A stretch of DNA of 64,000 nucleotides from Macrotrachela quadricornifera (lineage: Eukaryota; Rotifera; Eurotatoria; Philodinida; Philodinidae), in the NCBI GenBank assembly GCA_022393335.1, contig JAJEKB010021016.1:339513-403512 (forward strand), read 5' to 3'. Under the pieces are notes generated by a model, which did no database searches, was not told the origin of the DNA, and saw nothing but the letters and a program-made list of their open reading frames with translations. Position numbers and translations under genes: made by a program. Every line of letters starts with the position of its first letter. Within the stretch, counting starts at the first letter, position 1. Below are positions 39,801-49,614 of this stretch, piece by piece.

Positions 39801-42544
39801 ATCAATAATGAAAGCGGTTTTTTTAGATGTATTGTATTGATACCATTTTACATCGTTTTTCTCCATATTTTTATGCAAATTCATGCTGTTTTTTTTTATT
39901 TTTAGAACATGAAGAAAAAAATTCTCAAAATGTTAGCTTTTATATCTCTCTTATTACTATAGATAGAAATATCAAAATTTAAGGTAGTAATTTGTTTAGT
40001 CACAAAAGATTAGATGCCGAAGTTTGAGCACTTCTGGATTTATCATAAGTAGGTATGAGCAATTTTTCTGAAAGAGTGTAAGGCTGATAGAAGGCTCATT
40101 ATATGTCAGATGATAGTGTGTTAATTCCTACTGAAAATAAAATGAATTATTTTATGCAAGAATCAAACAAGTGAAAAATAATAGTGAAAATGACGAGGGA
40201 ACATTGCCACCAAGTATCACATCGTTTTTGAGTCGAGAGTATGAGCACTATGTAGGTCCTTATAGTCTATAAATACTCTTAAAAAAGCACATGCTGTTAG
40301 CTTATTGGTGCAGAGATACTACATTTTTACGGTATTTTTGAGCACAAAGCCGTATTTCCCCTCAGGAAAATTAAAGAAACTGAGTTTCGAATTTCGACTT
40401 AAAACTTTGCGTATAGATAGAATCATTCACGTATATAGGATCCCTGCACAAAGTTTTGAACCGAAAATCGAAAAATAGTTTTTCGGGTGTCTCTGAGGGG
40501 GACTACGACATTCATCTCTCAAGAATAACGTAAATATGCAATATCTCAGCACCAATAAGCTAGCAGTATGAACATTTTTCAGAGTATTTATAGATCATTA
40601 GGTTCTACATAATGCTCATACTCTCGACTCAAAAGGGATATGACACTAAGGCATATTCTTGCGTAAGTAAAAAGGAAAAACTCTTGTCAATGTTGTAGTA
40701 ATAGGATCTATGTTGTTTTCTGAGAAAGTATCATACGTACGACAAGAATTCGTTGCCAAAGAAAACTTTTGTATGCGATTGTTACTTTGATCAGAAACAA
40801 AAATGCTGCCATTAGTGTCAAAACTAAAGCTATACGGTTTATATAATTGATTGGCCAAACTGCCCGATCCACCTGAACACCCAACCAAACATCGAAATCC
40901 ATTGGGATGTGATGTAACAATGCGATGATTGGATTGATCCACAATAAATAAATATCCATCACCATCAAACATAATTCCAGTTGGGCAATTGAGTGTGATT
41001 GTATTTGCTGTACCGTTACCGGCTATAGTTGTTCCATTCATTTGACCTGATCGAAAAAGCTGAATTCTATTATTGCCACATTCTGCCACGTATAAGTTAA
41101 AATCGAGATCGACAAACAAACCGCGAGGATTCCTAAGCATATCTGATGTTGATCCAGCTGTACCATTACCCGCAGCGAGAACTGGTGTAGTACTACCATT
41201 GTTTAATGATCTCTTAACAACTTTGTGTTGGCTGCCTATTGAGCAATAGAGAGTATTACTGGTATCAACGAAGAGACCATAACACATTCCACTAACATTC
41301 ATGACGGTGATACCACTTGTTGCATTCAATGTCCATTTCTCAACTCGACCGCTATTATTGCCATTATCGATATAGATATCACCATTGTTTGTGACAAAAA
41401 GACCTGTTGGCTGAGAAAGATTGCTAGAAATTTTTTTTAATGAAGTCATATTCCCATATAACCATATTTGAACTTGATTAAGAGAACTCTCAGTAAGGTA
41501 AATAGTGTTATTCTTATTCACAAAAATAACACTTGGATATGAGCTAACTGTGTTGTTGTATGCAATGGTTGTAGCACTGGGATTCCATGTTGCACATAGA
41601 GAGAACTTGGGTTGATTAAACGACAAACCTGAGATTAAATGCAGTATGTTACAATCAACAATATAAAATAGCATGATATAAATTGAAAGTCAACATTATA
41701 ATCGAAATATACAATTAATTATTATGAACTGTTTCTCTATTTTTAAAATTTAATATGAACTATTTTAATTCCATTATATGATCTCCTATACTTCTTCTCA
41801 CATTAATTGCAAGGATTCAGAATATAACATATTACTTACTGTTTTCTAAAAATGTATCTCACTATATTATACAAATGCTTAAAATATAAATTTATCATTT
41901 ATTATTAATATAAATTTATCAACAATGAAATATATCTCTCATACTCAAAATAAATGAATAATTGAAAAAGCAACCATAAGATCACGATGAGTGCATACTA
42001 ATAATAAGATTTTGAGCGAAAGAAATTATATCAACATTGTATTTTCATACAAATCTTATTGTCGAACAATTTTACATTTCTGAAACAAGACTTAATTTTA
42101 TCTATTTAATATTAGACATATGCGAACTGTAGAAGTGGAGGATACGCAGTAAATGATAACATCTGGACTATGCAAATATGGATCCTATTCAATATGGAAT
42201 GCAAGAAACACTGACTCGAATAGATTTCTTTCTCATATATATACTCAACAATAAAAAGTAGTATCTAATATACATTCCAACTTAATGTGAGCCGTATATA
42301 TGTATCTATACATATTTAAAGTCGAAAAATGTGCGAATATCTTGATATTGTTTTTTACTTCATCTGGACGGTATGAATCTCTACTGTCAAAGCTAGAAAA
42401 GAGCCGGATTAAAAAATTATTCTAGTTTAAGTAACATCAAACTTAATTATATAGAATAAAATTGATATGTATATGTTTACCTATTGTTTGATTAATTATC
42501 AATAAAACAACCAAACTTAGAATTGGATTATGAATTGCAAACAT
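27891..42544 (-). CDS. Polycystin-1-like receptor channel with NHL propellers, 30 exons
   Basis: Exons: 42544-42481, 41628-40741, 38957-38070, 37702-36815, 36723-36586, 36530-36489, 36434-35971, 35924-35795, 35739-35541, 35355-35144, 34208-33954, 33891-33547, 33493-33435, 33387-33196, 33142-33017, 32968-32854, 32803-32493, 32437-32041, 31994-31741, 31693-31466, 31405-31188, 31135-30970, 30919-30629, 30576-30425, 30235-30016, 29965-29834, 29782-29525, 29474-28874, 28827-28081, 28030-27891. All have GT...AG introns and matching phases (9120 nt in total). Order of domains: signal peptide; three NHL propellers; Thr-rich linker; REJ-like region (36434 to about 32041); GPS motif with the cleavage site in YSTHLTTFASG (exon 31693-31466); first TM; PLAT (FTGHRKDAGTKSKVQFLIVG, IRIWHDNSGHG); transmembrane set (PWWCIFLAYG); extracellular polycystin domain (QQWYNGQSPRNLSGFI, MRQLRVKTDLC); pore region with LFEITLMKFDAYEL and MFITIINDSF. 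The pore carries LMK where PKD2-type channels have LGD. No EF-hand or long C-terminal coiled coil was seen. Expected at the plasma membrane or cilium as an adhesion-type receptor/channel subunit. Exon junctions are predicted by eye. The link between the NHL exons and the rest is by phase and order, without transcript support. Confidence 0.8.
34376..34639 (-). CDS. Small ORF nested in a polycystin intron
   Basis: An 87-residue frame with its own ATG and stop sits inside the 935-nt intron 35143-34209, the second longest between the REJ and channel exons, where most introns are under 80 nt. The product (MASHDDDKDIRVVLITGHLK, then DRATLVIAHFLKLGFQIQST, then YTLLHPTGTNKDSTTDTFLQ) has balanced globular composition, unlike the AT-rich noise nearby. 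It has no signal peptide or membrane segment. I do not recognise it. It could be a nested gene, a retroposed fragment or a cassette exon (its in-frame stop argues against the last). Confidence 0.4.
   Translation of the reverse strand: MASHDDDKDIRVVLITGHLKHDLDRATLVIAHFLKLGFQIQSTKINDTAFLYTLLHPTGTNKDSTTDTFLQSLKDIYKSPAFRLEIS
36815..37702 (-). CDS. NHL propeller exon 3 of 3 (888 nt)
   Basis: The acceptor is AATTAAAG and the donor GTAAGT. It opens GLSYNQPKLCPSATWNPNA and contains GIFIDMNITLYVADCGNNR and GNIYVADQYNNRIQKFLL. Its donor joins in phase to the Thr-rich linker exon at 36723, which ties the NHL region to the REJ/GPS/PLAT/channel part. Confidence 0.8.
38070..38957 (-). CDS. NHL propeller exon 2 of 3 (888 nt)
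   Basis: The acceptor is CATTATAG and the donor GTAAGT. The exon opens GLSYNQPKFCPSATWNPNA and contains blade motifs FGLFVNINNTVYVADRSNNR and LFVADAYNNRIQKF. It is identical in length and phase (1-1) to the other two and clearly a tandem duplicate. Its closest relative by eye is exon 3 of 3. Confidence 0.8.
39570..40019. mobile_element. Palindromic MITE in the NHL exon 1-2 intron
   Basis: The left arm (catctaatcttttgtgacta, then atatcaccttaaattttc) is mirrored by the right arm (gaaatatcaaaatttaaggt, then agtcacaaaagattagatg). It has no coding capacity. Confidence 0.65.
40205..40651. mobile_element. Second palindromic MITE in the same intron
   Basis: Arms of about 110 bp: ttttgagtcgagagtatgag, ctataaatactct and ttagcttattggtgc at the left are mirrored by gcaccaataagctagc, gagtatttatagat and ctcatactctcgactcaaaa at the right. 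It abuts the stop of the unspliced NHL frame (40646). It is unrelated in sequence to the 39570 MITE. Confidence 0.75.
40741..41628 (-). CDS. NHL propeller exon 1 of 3 (888 nt)
   Basis: The acceptor is AATCTCAG and the donor GTACGT. The exon encodes one complete NHL beta-propeller starting GLSFNQPKFSLCATWNPSAT, with blade motifs such as LFVDLDFNLYVAECGNNRIQ and IFVSDQSNNRIQKFSL, and ends ATNSC. It begins and ends in phase 1. The frame continues past the donor to a stop at 40646, so an unspliced, secreted single-propeller form is also conceivable. Confidence 0.75.
42481..42544 (-). CDS. Signal-peptide exon of the polycystin gene
   Basis: The ATG at 42544 begins MFAIHNPILSLVVLLIINQ, a typical signal peptide of 21 codons ending one base into a codon before a GTAAAC donor at 42480. 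Phase 1 fits each of the three NHL exons downstream. No second signal-peptide exon was found upstream of the other two NHL exons, which argues that all share this start. Confidence 0.65.
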
Positions 42545-43231
42545 CGTTTTTTTTAAATTTTCAATCGTGAAGTGGTATGATAAAAATTGATAAGAGACAT
42601 TAATAAAATAAGAAGAAAAATTGTAAATAAATACTTGCCGAAAGTTTTCTTTTCTCAAATATTATATTTAAATAGATCGGAAGTTGTATGAGCATGAAAA
42701 AACTATCACTGTTATTAGATAAACCTTTTCTCGATTTCAATATTGTTATTATCTATATTGGAATTGCTAATATAAAATAAATTTATTCTTCAAAATAGTT
42801 GAAGTTAATAAAAAAAATACTTTATAAAATCCGATGAAAGTCATTTGTTTACTTTTTCGGAAACTATATATAAAGAGAAAATTGAATCGGAGAATAGATA
42901 GATCAATAATGTTTGAAAAACTAACATTCTTCGGACAAATCAATAAACTTACCGAAATTAAACACTATTATTTTCTTTTCATCCGTTCATATCAAATTTT
43001 TCCGGAAAGAAAAACGTATCGGAAAAGCTGAATATAATAAAAATCCACTGTATGCATAATTGATGATCAAAATATATTATAGAGCGGTTAGTTTGCTTAA
43101 TCAGTTATCGTTTCTTGGCCAGTGAATAGCAGAAAATTCACCAATATAAATATATATATTATAATCACACTGTCAATCAACAACTAGTTGTATAACTTGA
43201 TGTATTTGTTCTTTATCCAACAATTGTCGAT
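42545..43231. other. Probable polycystin promoter region
   Basis: AT-rich DNA between the polycystin ATG and the GH5 fragment. No clear promoter element or other gene was recognised. Confidence 0.35.
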
Positions 43232-43582
43232 TTATAATATCGGAATATAAAATGAATAAATAATTTTATTAAAAAGTAATCGTTCAAAACTAGGTAATGT
43301 AGACACTACATCTCTAGATGATGCTTTAATAATAATAGCATGTTCTAAATCAAAAGCATGAATATGTTTAATTGTAGTAATAGCCAATTCATACCACATA
43401 ATTATATCTTCTGGAAAATTATAATAATTTGGTTCATCAACGAGATTATAACTGCAAATGATTGATTCATTTTTATAATATCGTGCTATTTTTTCACATA
43501 CTTTATCAGAAGTATCTTGAAAACGTTTTACATGATACAAAGGCCATCTGCCTTCTTGATCATCTCTACTAGATGATGTATG
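43232..43582 (-). pseudogene. Fragment of a GH5-type cellulase
   Basis: The open stretch contains CEKIARYYKNESIICSYNLV then DEPNYYN, which matches the catalytic acid region of family-5 glycosyl hydrolases (usual form NEP; here DEP). It is followed by WYELAITTIKHIHAFDLEHA and a final KIIYSFYI segment like their VxSxHxY motif. A stop precedes it and the frame ends soon after, so both the N-terminal half and the second catalytic Glu are missing. Bdelloids carry many horizontally acquired carbohydrate-active enzymes; transfer is inferred here, not shown. Confidence 0.5.
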
Positions 43583-43589
43583 TTACACT

Positions 43590-44908
43590 TTCTATCTCTA
43601 TTACATAAGTAGAAATATCACTATTGTCAGCTGGACTATGAATAAATCCATTCTATATCAATTTCCAACGCACATGATTTACATTCTAACGAGATTTTTC
43701 ATAGACAGAAAGTTTTAGAAACTATTGCACATTTACTACGTATTCAAAATTATATTTTCCATTCTAGAGATGAATATTCAAAGAATAATTATACAAGTTA
43801 GCATCCTATAACATTCAATTTTCTTTTAATCTAAACTAAATGTTGCATTCTGATGTAGGAAAAAGGTAATGAATAATCAATAGCTTTATTCTCAAGTGCT
43901 AAATTATTCGATTTAATTAATTGATTATTCATTTTGTCCAAACCTATCAGTAGCGGTGGTGTTTTCGTTGTATTTTAAGTTTTTAATAAGTACAACATAT
44001 GAATAGTTCAAATCTTGCTCTATATGAACGTGCATTAAGTATGCACCAAAATGACGTATGTGCTTTTTATAATAAAAAAGATTTGTCCAAAAATTTTTCA
44101 AAACTTCTAGTTTTTTTGTTACCTTGCTTTCGAATGTTGTTCACTATGTTTCCATCATCTGTTTTAAATCTGTTCAAGACAGTACAAATTTTTATCGAAA
44201 ACATTTAAGAACGACACTACCTTTTGCTTTATGAAATTTTATTCGCTTGCATATTCTTCAAGTTTTTTATGATTAAATCAAAAAATAATAAATTCAAAAT
44301 TTTTTTTTATTCACAACGAGATTATTCTACTATTATTGTGTTGAGTAATCTCTTGAAAGCAAATGATATAGTATGTTCTAGGATCTTTCCAGAGGGTCTG
44401 TATTGCAATCGACATTTTCACATTTTTCCTTTTTGTTCTTCTCTTTCCCTGAATATTATATATTTAATAACATAAAATGCAATTTTTGTTATTTTATGAA
44501 AATATTGTATAAATTTTCCCATTAGGAAACTTCAATCGTTAAAATTTCCACTCAAGTATAGAGTTCAATGTAATTTACATTGAACAAATCACATGGTAGA
44601 ATATATGATATATGTTCTTATGTTTAGACGATGTACTTGAATTTAATTCAACAAAAAAAATAATTTCGTAATCAAAGAGTTAAAGTCTTATTTTTAATGG
44701 AATCTTACTGTTGGATTGAATGGGTCACCAATACAGAGAACTCATCGAATGTCCGTAGTAAGATGATATCAGATCTTACAAATTTTTGATAGGATTCGAT
44801 AAGATTTAAGTGTTAAATTCATTCTTCTAGCACGGTGAATTCTATTATAATGTTAGTATCTGATATTCATGACGCCGTAGATCTCGCATACCATGTGAAG
44901 ATAATTCC
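43590..44908. other. Intergenic, no gene seen
   Basis: AT-rich sequence with only short low-complexity open frames. Nothing was recognised. Confidence 0.4.
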
Positions 44909-45177
44909 CAGGCAGACAAAACTCAAAAAAAAAACGGTGAAATACGCGTAGAAATGTTAACGAAAATAAAATCCGCAAAAGCACACATTTTTATGATTAT
45001 TATCTCCCTTAACTTGTCTACTGTGATTAACGCGGTAGAACGCTTTCTGAAAAATTGCGTAAAAACACGTTCAAACAGCGTAAATACGGCGTTTTAACTT
45101 GAGACCATCGGAAAAACACCGTTTTTACGCTGTTTGAACGTGTTTTTACGCGTTTTTTTAAAGATCATGTTTGCCTG
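44909..45177. mobile_element. Short hairpin MITE
   Basis: The ends caggcagac and gtttgcctg are inverted. Inside, gcgtaaaaacacgttcaaac (near 45057) and gtttgaacgtgtttttacgc (near 45132) form a stem of about 27 bp. It has no coding capacity. Confidence 0.55.
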
Positions 45178-45984
45178 AGTTGACATGATATTATACTGAT
45201 ATCTTATGATTACTTTCTTTATGATGTATTTGATCGTTCTCTCTCTCTCCCTGTTTCATCTTGTGTATGTGAGGCTGTCGTATCCAGGAGCAAGGCATGA
45301 TCCATCTGCTTCATCTTTTTTGTTGCTTATTCTTTCCTTTGGTCTTCGAATAAAGTTAGATTTAACATTTAAAATCATTCTTTTATTCTCTCCATTATCG
45401 CGCCCCTAATAACGTGTTTGATTAAATTCGTTGATTAGAATCTGACAGCAAGAGTTCCGATGTACTGAGGTTAACGTATGCTTTTTTAAGTTTCCATATT
45501 TTGTTAATTATTTCTGCTATATATTTATTACAGATACGTGACTGTGAAATATAATCATTATTAAAAGCCATTAGACAGTCTTTGAAAGACCAGGAAAGAA
45601 TTGCAATAAAGCAAAAACTGCGATCTACTCAACCTTTTATAAATCTTCATACTCTCACGATTTATTCAGTCTTTTAATATATCGCGATTTTCAGTGGTAT
45701 AGAAAATCTGTTAAACTGTTTGACTTCGGCCGTTTAGCATAATCGAATAAAATTGAGATTCTACGTATTGCAGTTTGGCATAGTGTTTTCAAATAATTCA
45801 TAAAGAAGAATTTGGAAATTTTTCACTAATTAGTACTCAATCAATGAGTGCTGCTCTTCTCTAAACGAGAAAATAAGAAGCAAACATATCGAATCATAAA
45901 ATATAATATTTATACCTTAGCTATCTGATGATATTCGCTAGAATTTTAGTTTATCAACGTATTTATTTATTTTTTATTAATAAA
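45178..45984. other. Intergenic, no gene seen
   Basis: Nothing recognised apart from short CT-rich and AT-rich runs. Confidence 0.4.
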
Positions 45985-46199
45985 TACAGGGTGTTCCAAA
46001 CGTCACTTTAAAAAAATTGAATATCCCCCTTACGACTCGAGCAAAGGAGCTGATTCTTTTATCAATTATAGAGGTATGTTCAAGCTTCAGGTTCATAAAG
46101 ACATGCCTAGAGAAATTCTTTGTTAAGTATATTGGTTTTTTCTCTTAGCTGTGACAAAGTAAACATTGTTTTTGTTAAGGTCATTCACAAGGGGAAAAC

Positions 46200-46425
46200 T
46201 ACGGAATCCTAGAATCTTGGAATCTACCGGAATCTTATGGAATTTCACGAAATCCTAGAATCCGATGGAATCCACCGGAATCCAATGGAATCTAATAGAA
46301 TCCAATGGAATCTAATAGAATCCAACGGAAGCCAGAGGAATCAACTGGAATCTGATAGAATCCAATGGAAGCTAGAGGAATCCGATGGAATCTTACGGAA
46401 TCATGTAGAATCTTGAGATTACAAA
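46200..46425. repeat. GGAATC array, left arm
   Basis: About 20 copies of a 10-11 bp unit such as ggaatccaat or agaatctaat. The opposing array lies at 48150-48350. They are probably transposase-binding subterminal repeats of the enclosing hAT-type element. Confidence 0.8.
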
Positions 46426-46692
46426 TTTATTTCTTCCGGTATATATGTTAGTTTAAGATCAATAAACCTGTAAGAACATGGAATATAATTTATAAACGTG
46501 AACAGGAAAACAAACGAAATTTGAATATAAACATTTAAAAAAATATTTGGTAATAGAAGGAGGATTGACAGTAAGGTCACTCCCACTTGAACATAATGTA
46601 ACGTATTTAACAATAAAAAGAAGACTGAACATAAATTCTTAAAGAAACAATTTGTCAGTTGTATAGAGATATCGCAAAAGTATACATTGAAT

Positions 46693-47346
46693 ATGTCGCA
46701 GGACAGATTAAAATACAGTTCAATTTAAAATTGTCTTAGTTCAGTTGTGAACGTTTTTCTATCAACTAATGTGGTTTTTTTTTTAAAACTGTCATCCACT
46801 ATTTTTTGAACAACTCTTTATCATTGAAAGACATCGGGCTTGAGTTTTAACTATTTGATAAGATAGCACAGGGAACGTCTATCTATATGAGAATCATTAT
46901 GATTAATGGAGTAAATCTATCCTGGAGGATACCGTATCGGTGACAAAATTTTTAGCTCCTTCTATTTTTGTTTCGAATATGATAATTCATTAGAGTCTTG
47001 ATATTTCGATGCAAATTCAGCGCTGCTTGAAATACATTCTGAAGTAATTTAAGCCCGAGTTTCTATAAATATTAATGAAAATTGGTAACGAAAAATATAT
47101 CAATTAATTATTTACCATAATGGACTCCTTTGTTCATTATGACTCTCATATAGATAGACGCTTCTCGCACAGCTCTTTTCAAATGGCTAATCAATGATGA
47201 AGAGTTATTCAAAAAATGAGGGATGACATTTTGAAAAAACCGACATTAGTTCAGATTAAAATTATAATTTGCACTAGTCCAAATTAAATTTTTCTTCTAA
47301 ACTAAGACCGTTTTAAATTGAACTACGTTTTAATCTGTCGTGCGTC
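46693..47346. mobile_element. Palindromic MITE nested within the hAT-type element
   Basis: The left arm (cgcaggacagattaaaat, cagttcaatttaaaa, attttttgaacaactctt, gtctatctatatgagaa) is mirrored by the right arm (ctctcatatagatagac, gaagagttattcaaaaaat, ttttaaattgaact, ttttaatctgtcgtgcg). It has no coding capacity and no certain target duplication. Confidence 0.7.
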
Positions 47347-47777
47347 AAATACATAGGAGAAAACGAGTAGATATCAACATAAAACAAATCAGACAAAATA
47401 TGGTATGTCTTATATTTTTTGCCTATAAGTGTTGTGAATTTGTTACTTTTGCACTCAATGATCTACACTTGGCACCGTTTACGATCAATGATAATATTAT
47501 ATTTGTTTCACATGGCTGGAATATCGATGCATTTATTGTCTTATCTGATAATGGTGAGGATGGCAAATGTATTCAATCCGTAAAAACAACTTTTTCCGGC
47601 AGACGCATCAAAGACAAAACTAATGCTGATTTAATAATCTCATATTTTAGAGTGAAAATCAATGATACAACGAAATTGATACATAAACAGTCAGCAATAT
47701 GGCTGTTGACGGATAAAAATGACCGTTTATCAATGGATAGATTAACACGACTTAACGAAGCAAATAAAATTGAATGA
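47340..47777 (+). CDS. Unrecognised ORF inside the nested elements
   Basis: A 145-residue frame begins inside the right arm of the inner MITE and continues through hAT-element sequence (SHGWNIDAFIVLSDNGEDGK, then ADLIISYFRVKINDTTKLIH). The composition is protein-like in the middle, but no family, catalytic motif or signal was recognised and the start lies in repeat sequence. It may be a remnant of an element-encoded protein or chance. Confidence 0.2.
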   Translation: MRQIHRRKRVDINIKQIRQNMVCLIFFAYKCCEFVTFALNDLHLAPFTINDNIIFVSHGWNIDAFIVLSDNGEDGKCIQSVKTTFSGRRIKDKTNADLIISYFRVKINDTTKLIHKQSAIWLLTDKNDRLSMDRLTRLNEANKIE

Positions 47778-48149
47778 AAAACTATTCGAATATTTCTATA
47801 TAGAGATATATCAATTATATGGTTCCCCAACTAAAAATTTCTGGAAGTGCTTGATTAATAAAAGTATTTTGCTGATGCAATTACATATTTAGATAACTAA
47901 CCACATGAGTCGATCCAAAGTCATTCATAGATAAATGATGAGGTCGGTTCGATTTAAATAGTTCTAATGAATACACTGATATTATGAACTAAGACTCAAC
48001 AAACAAATAACGCGTCGTCAATACATATATTCATCACCATAAATGATTGGTGTACGAAAAACTAAAGAGAAAATATCCACATGAGAATATGAGGATGTTA
48101 CAGATGACTCCCTTTATTAGTTTTAGCATCTCATTGAAAAATCTGTAGA

Positions 48150-48350
48150 CTCCTAAGGAACTCTTAGGAATTCTGAAGAATCTTAAGGAATCTTTTAGAA
48201 TCTTTTGGAATCACTTAGAATCATTTGGAATGATTTGGAATACTTTGGAATACTTTGGAATTCTCTGGAATCTCTGGAATTCTTTGGAATCTTTTGGAAT
48301 CCAATAGAATCCTAGGGAATCTAGGATTCTAGGATTCCGTTGTTTTCCCC
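48150..48350. repeat. GGAATC array, right arm
   Basis: Units of 10-12 bp such as ggaatcttttggaatc run up to the terminal inverted repeat at 48353. They mirror the array at 46200-46425. Confidence 0.8.
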
Positions 48351-48896
48351 TTGGTCATTCATGGTACGTAACAAAGGTTTTCTCGAACCTTGTGCGTATG
48401 GATTTCAAGTGTGAACATGCCGCTATTGTGGTTAAAAAGATCAGTTTGTTCAGTTGAGCTGTAGCAGAAATATTCAAGTTTTTCTTGGTAAGGTGTCTTT
48501 TGGGTCATCCTGTTCCTATCTGTGAAAAAGTAAAAATTTTTTATTCAAACCAATAATGATACTTAACAAAGAGTCTCTCTGAACATGTCTTTATGGATAT
48601 AAACTTTGAACATACCGCTATCATTGATAAAAAAATCAGCTCGTTTGCTCGTACCGTAAGGGAAATATTCAAATTTTTTTTTGATAAGTGACTTTTGGAA
48701 CACTCTGTATAATATTCGAAGCAAAATCTTACAAGTAATATGCGAGTAGATATGCTAAACCATCTTATCTATCTATGATGCGTCATTATATATTACATCT
48801 TATACGTAACAAACTGATAAGATTCACTTGTATAGAACACTCAAATAAAGAAACATGCATCGTCTATCTAAAATGTCTGTTTCATCGAGTAGTTGC

Positions 48897-49614
48897 ATGT
48901 TTTCTGTTCTCATTATACTTGTTTTTAAATCTACAAGTGTATCTAGTACTACATGTAATAGCAACTTTCGTATGTATATTTCAAATAATAACTGGAATAA
49001 TTAGTGTATGTATATTATTTAAATGTAGAAACAACGTGCCGTGGCGATTTATCTACTTGGTGCTGTACTGGTAAGTGAAACTCGCTGAAAAATTAGACTT
49101 TATATGTTTGTACTTGTTTTTGATAGTTGGTCAACTATGTGGAAGTAATTATGGGTCATGCAAGTCTATCCAGGAAATCCTAGATAGAATACCAGTACCA
49201 CAACCTATTCCAAATTATATTTCAAATCCTTCGTCAAATCATATATCAACACGTTCATCTTCATCTTCAGGAACTACAATTTTTATTGTAGTCGGCTTAA
49301 CGTTTTTTGTTAGTATAGGAATCGTTTGTGCCATTCATGTAGCAAAACGACGACAACATCAGCACTCTTCGGTTACATCTAGAAATGTTACAAGAGTAAC
49401 ACAACGATCTCAACAACAGCTCAGATCTGGATTAATACGACATACTCATGTTCATACTGTTTCTATTATTAGTGCTACACCATCAATTTCAAATATATAT
49501 GAAACATCGCCACCATCATATGATGCTGCAACTGCTGATCTACCACCCAAATATGAATCTATATCGTCACCATCTATAACAGCATTGGTTGATCAGACTA
49601 ATTTACGAGTTTAA
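48897..49614 (+). CDS. Single-pass membrane protein with PPxY motifs
   Basis: The best-supported part is an exon from 49127 (acceptor TTTTTGATAG) to the stop at 49614. It reads GQLCGSNYGSCKSIQEILDR, a Pro/Ser-rich stalk, a TM segment (TIFIVVGLTFFVSIGIVCAI), a basic stop-transfer region (KRRQHQH) and a tail with two PPxY motifs (SPPSYD, LPPKYE). A GTAAGT donor at 49071 joins in phase to an upstream exon encoding TTCRGDLSTWCCT, giving a Cys-rich ectodomain. A signal peptide (MFSVLIILVFKSTSVSS) starts at 48897. Its splice to that exon is uncertain: the candidate introns are only 36 to about 70 nt. PPxY motifs bind WW domains of Nedd4-type ubiquitin ligases, so regulated turnover is likely. The family is otherwise unrecognised. 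Confidence 0.6.

Larger units (their letters stand above)
46188..48353. mobile_element. hAT-type element inserted in the mariner-like element
   Basis: The termini caaggggaaaac and gttttccccttg are inverted, and the flanks carry an exact 8-bp duplication gtcattca (46180-46187 and 48354-48361). Subterminal ggaatc-rich arrays in opposite orientation occupy 46200-46425 and 48150-48350. No recognisable hAT transposase was seen. Confidence 0.8.
45987..48707. mobile_element. Mariner-like non-autonomous element with subterminal repeats
   Basis: The ends cagggtgttccaaa and ttttggaacactctg are inverted and flanked by TA (45985-45986 and 48708-48709). The arms contain a unit of about 190 bp (gagctgattcttttatcaat, ggtatgttcaa, aaagacatg, ctttgttaagta). 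The right arm holds two tandem copies, the left only one. The element is split by the 46188-48353 insertion. No transposase remains. Confidence 0.75.
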
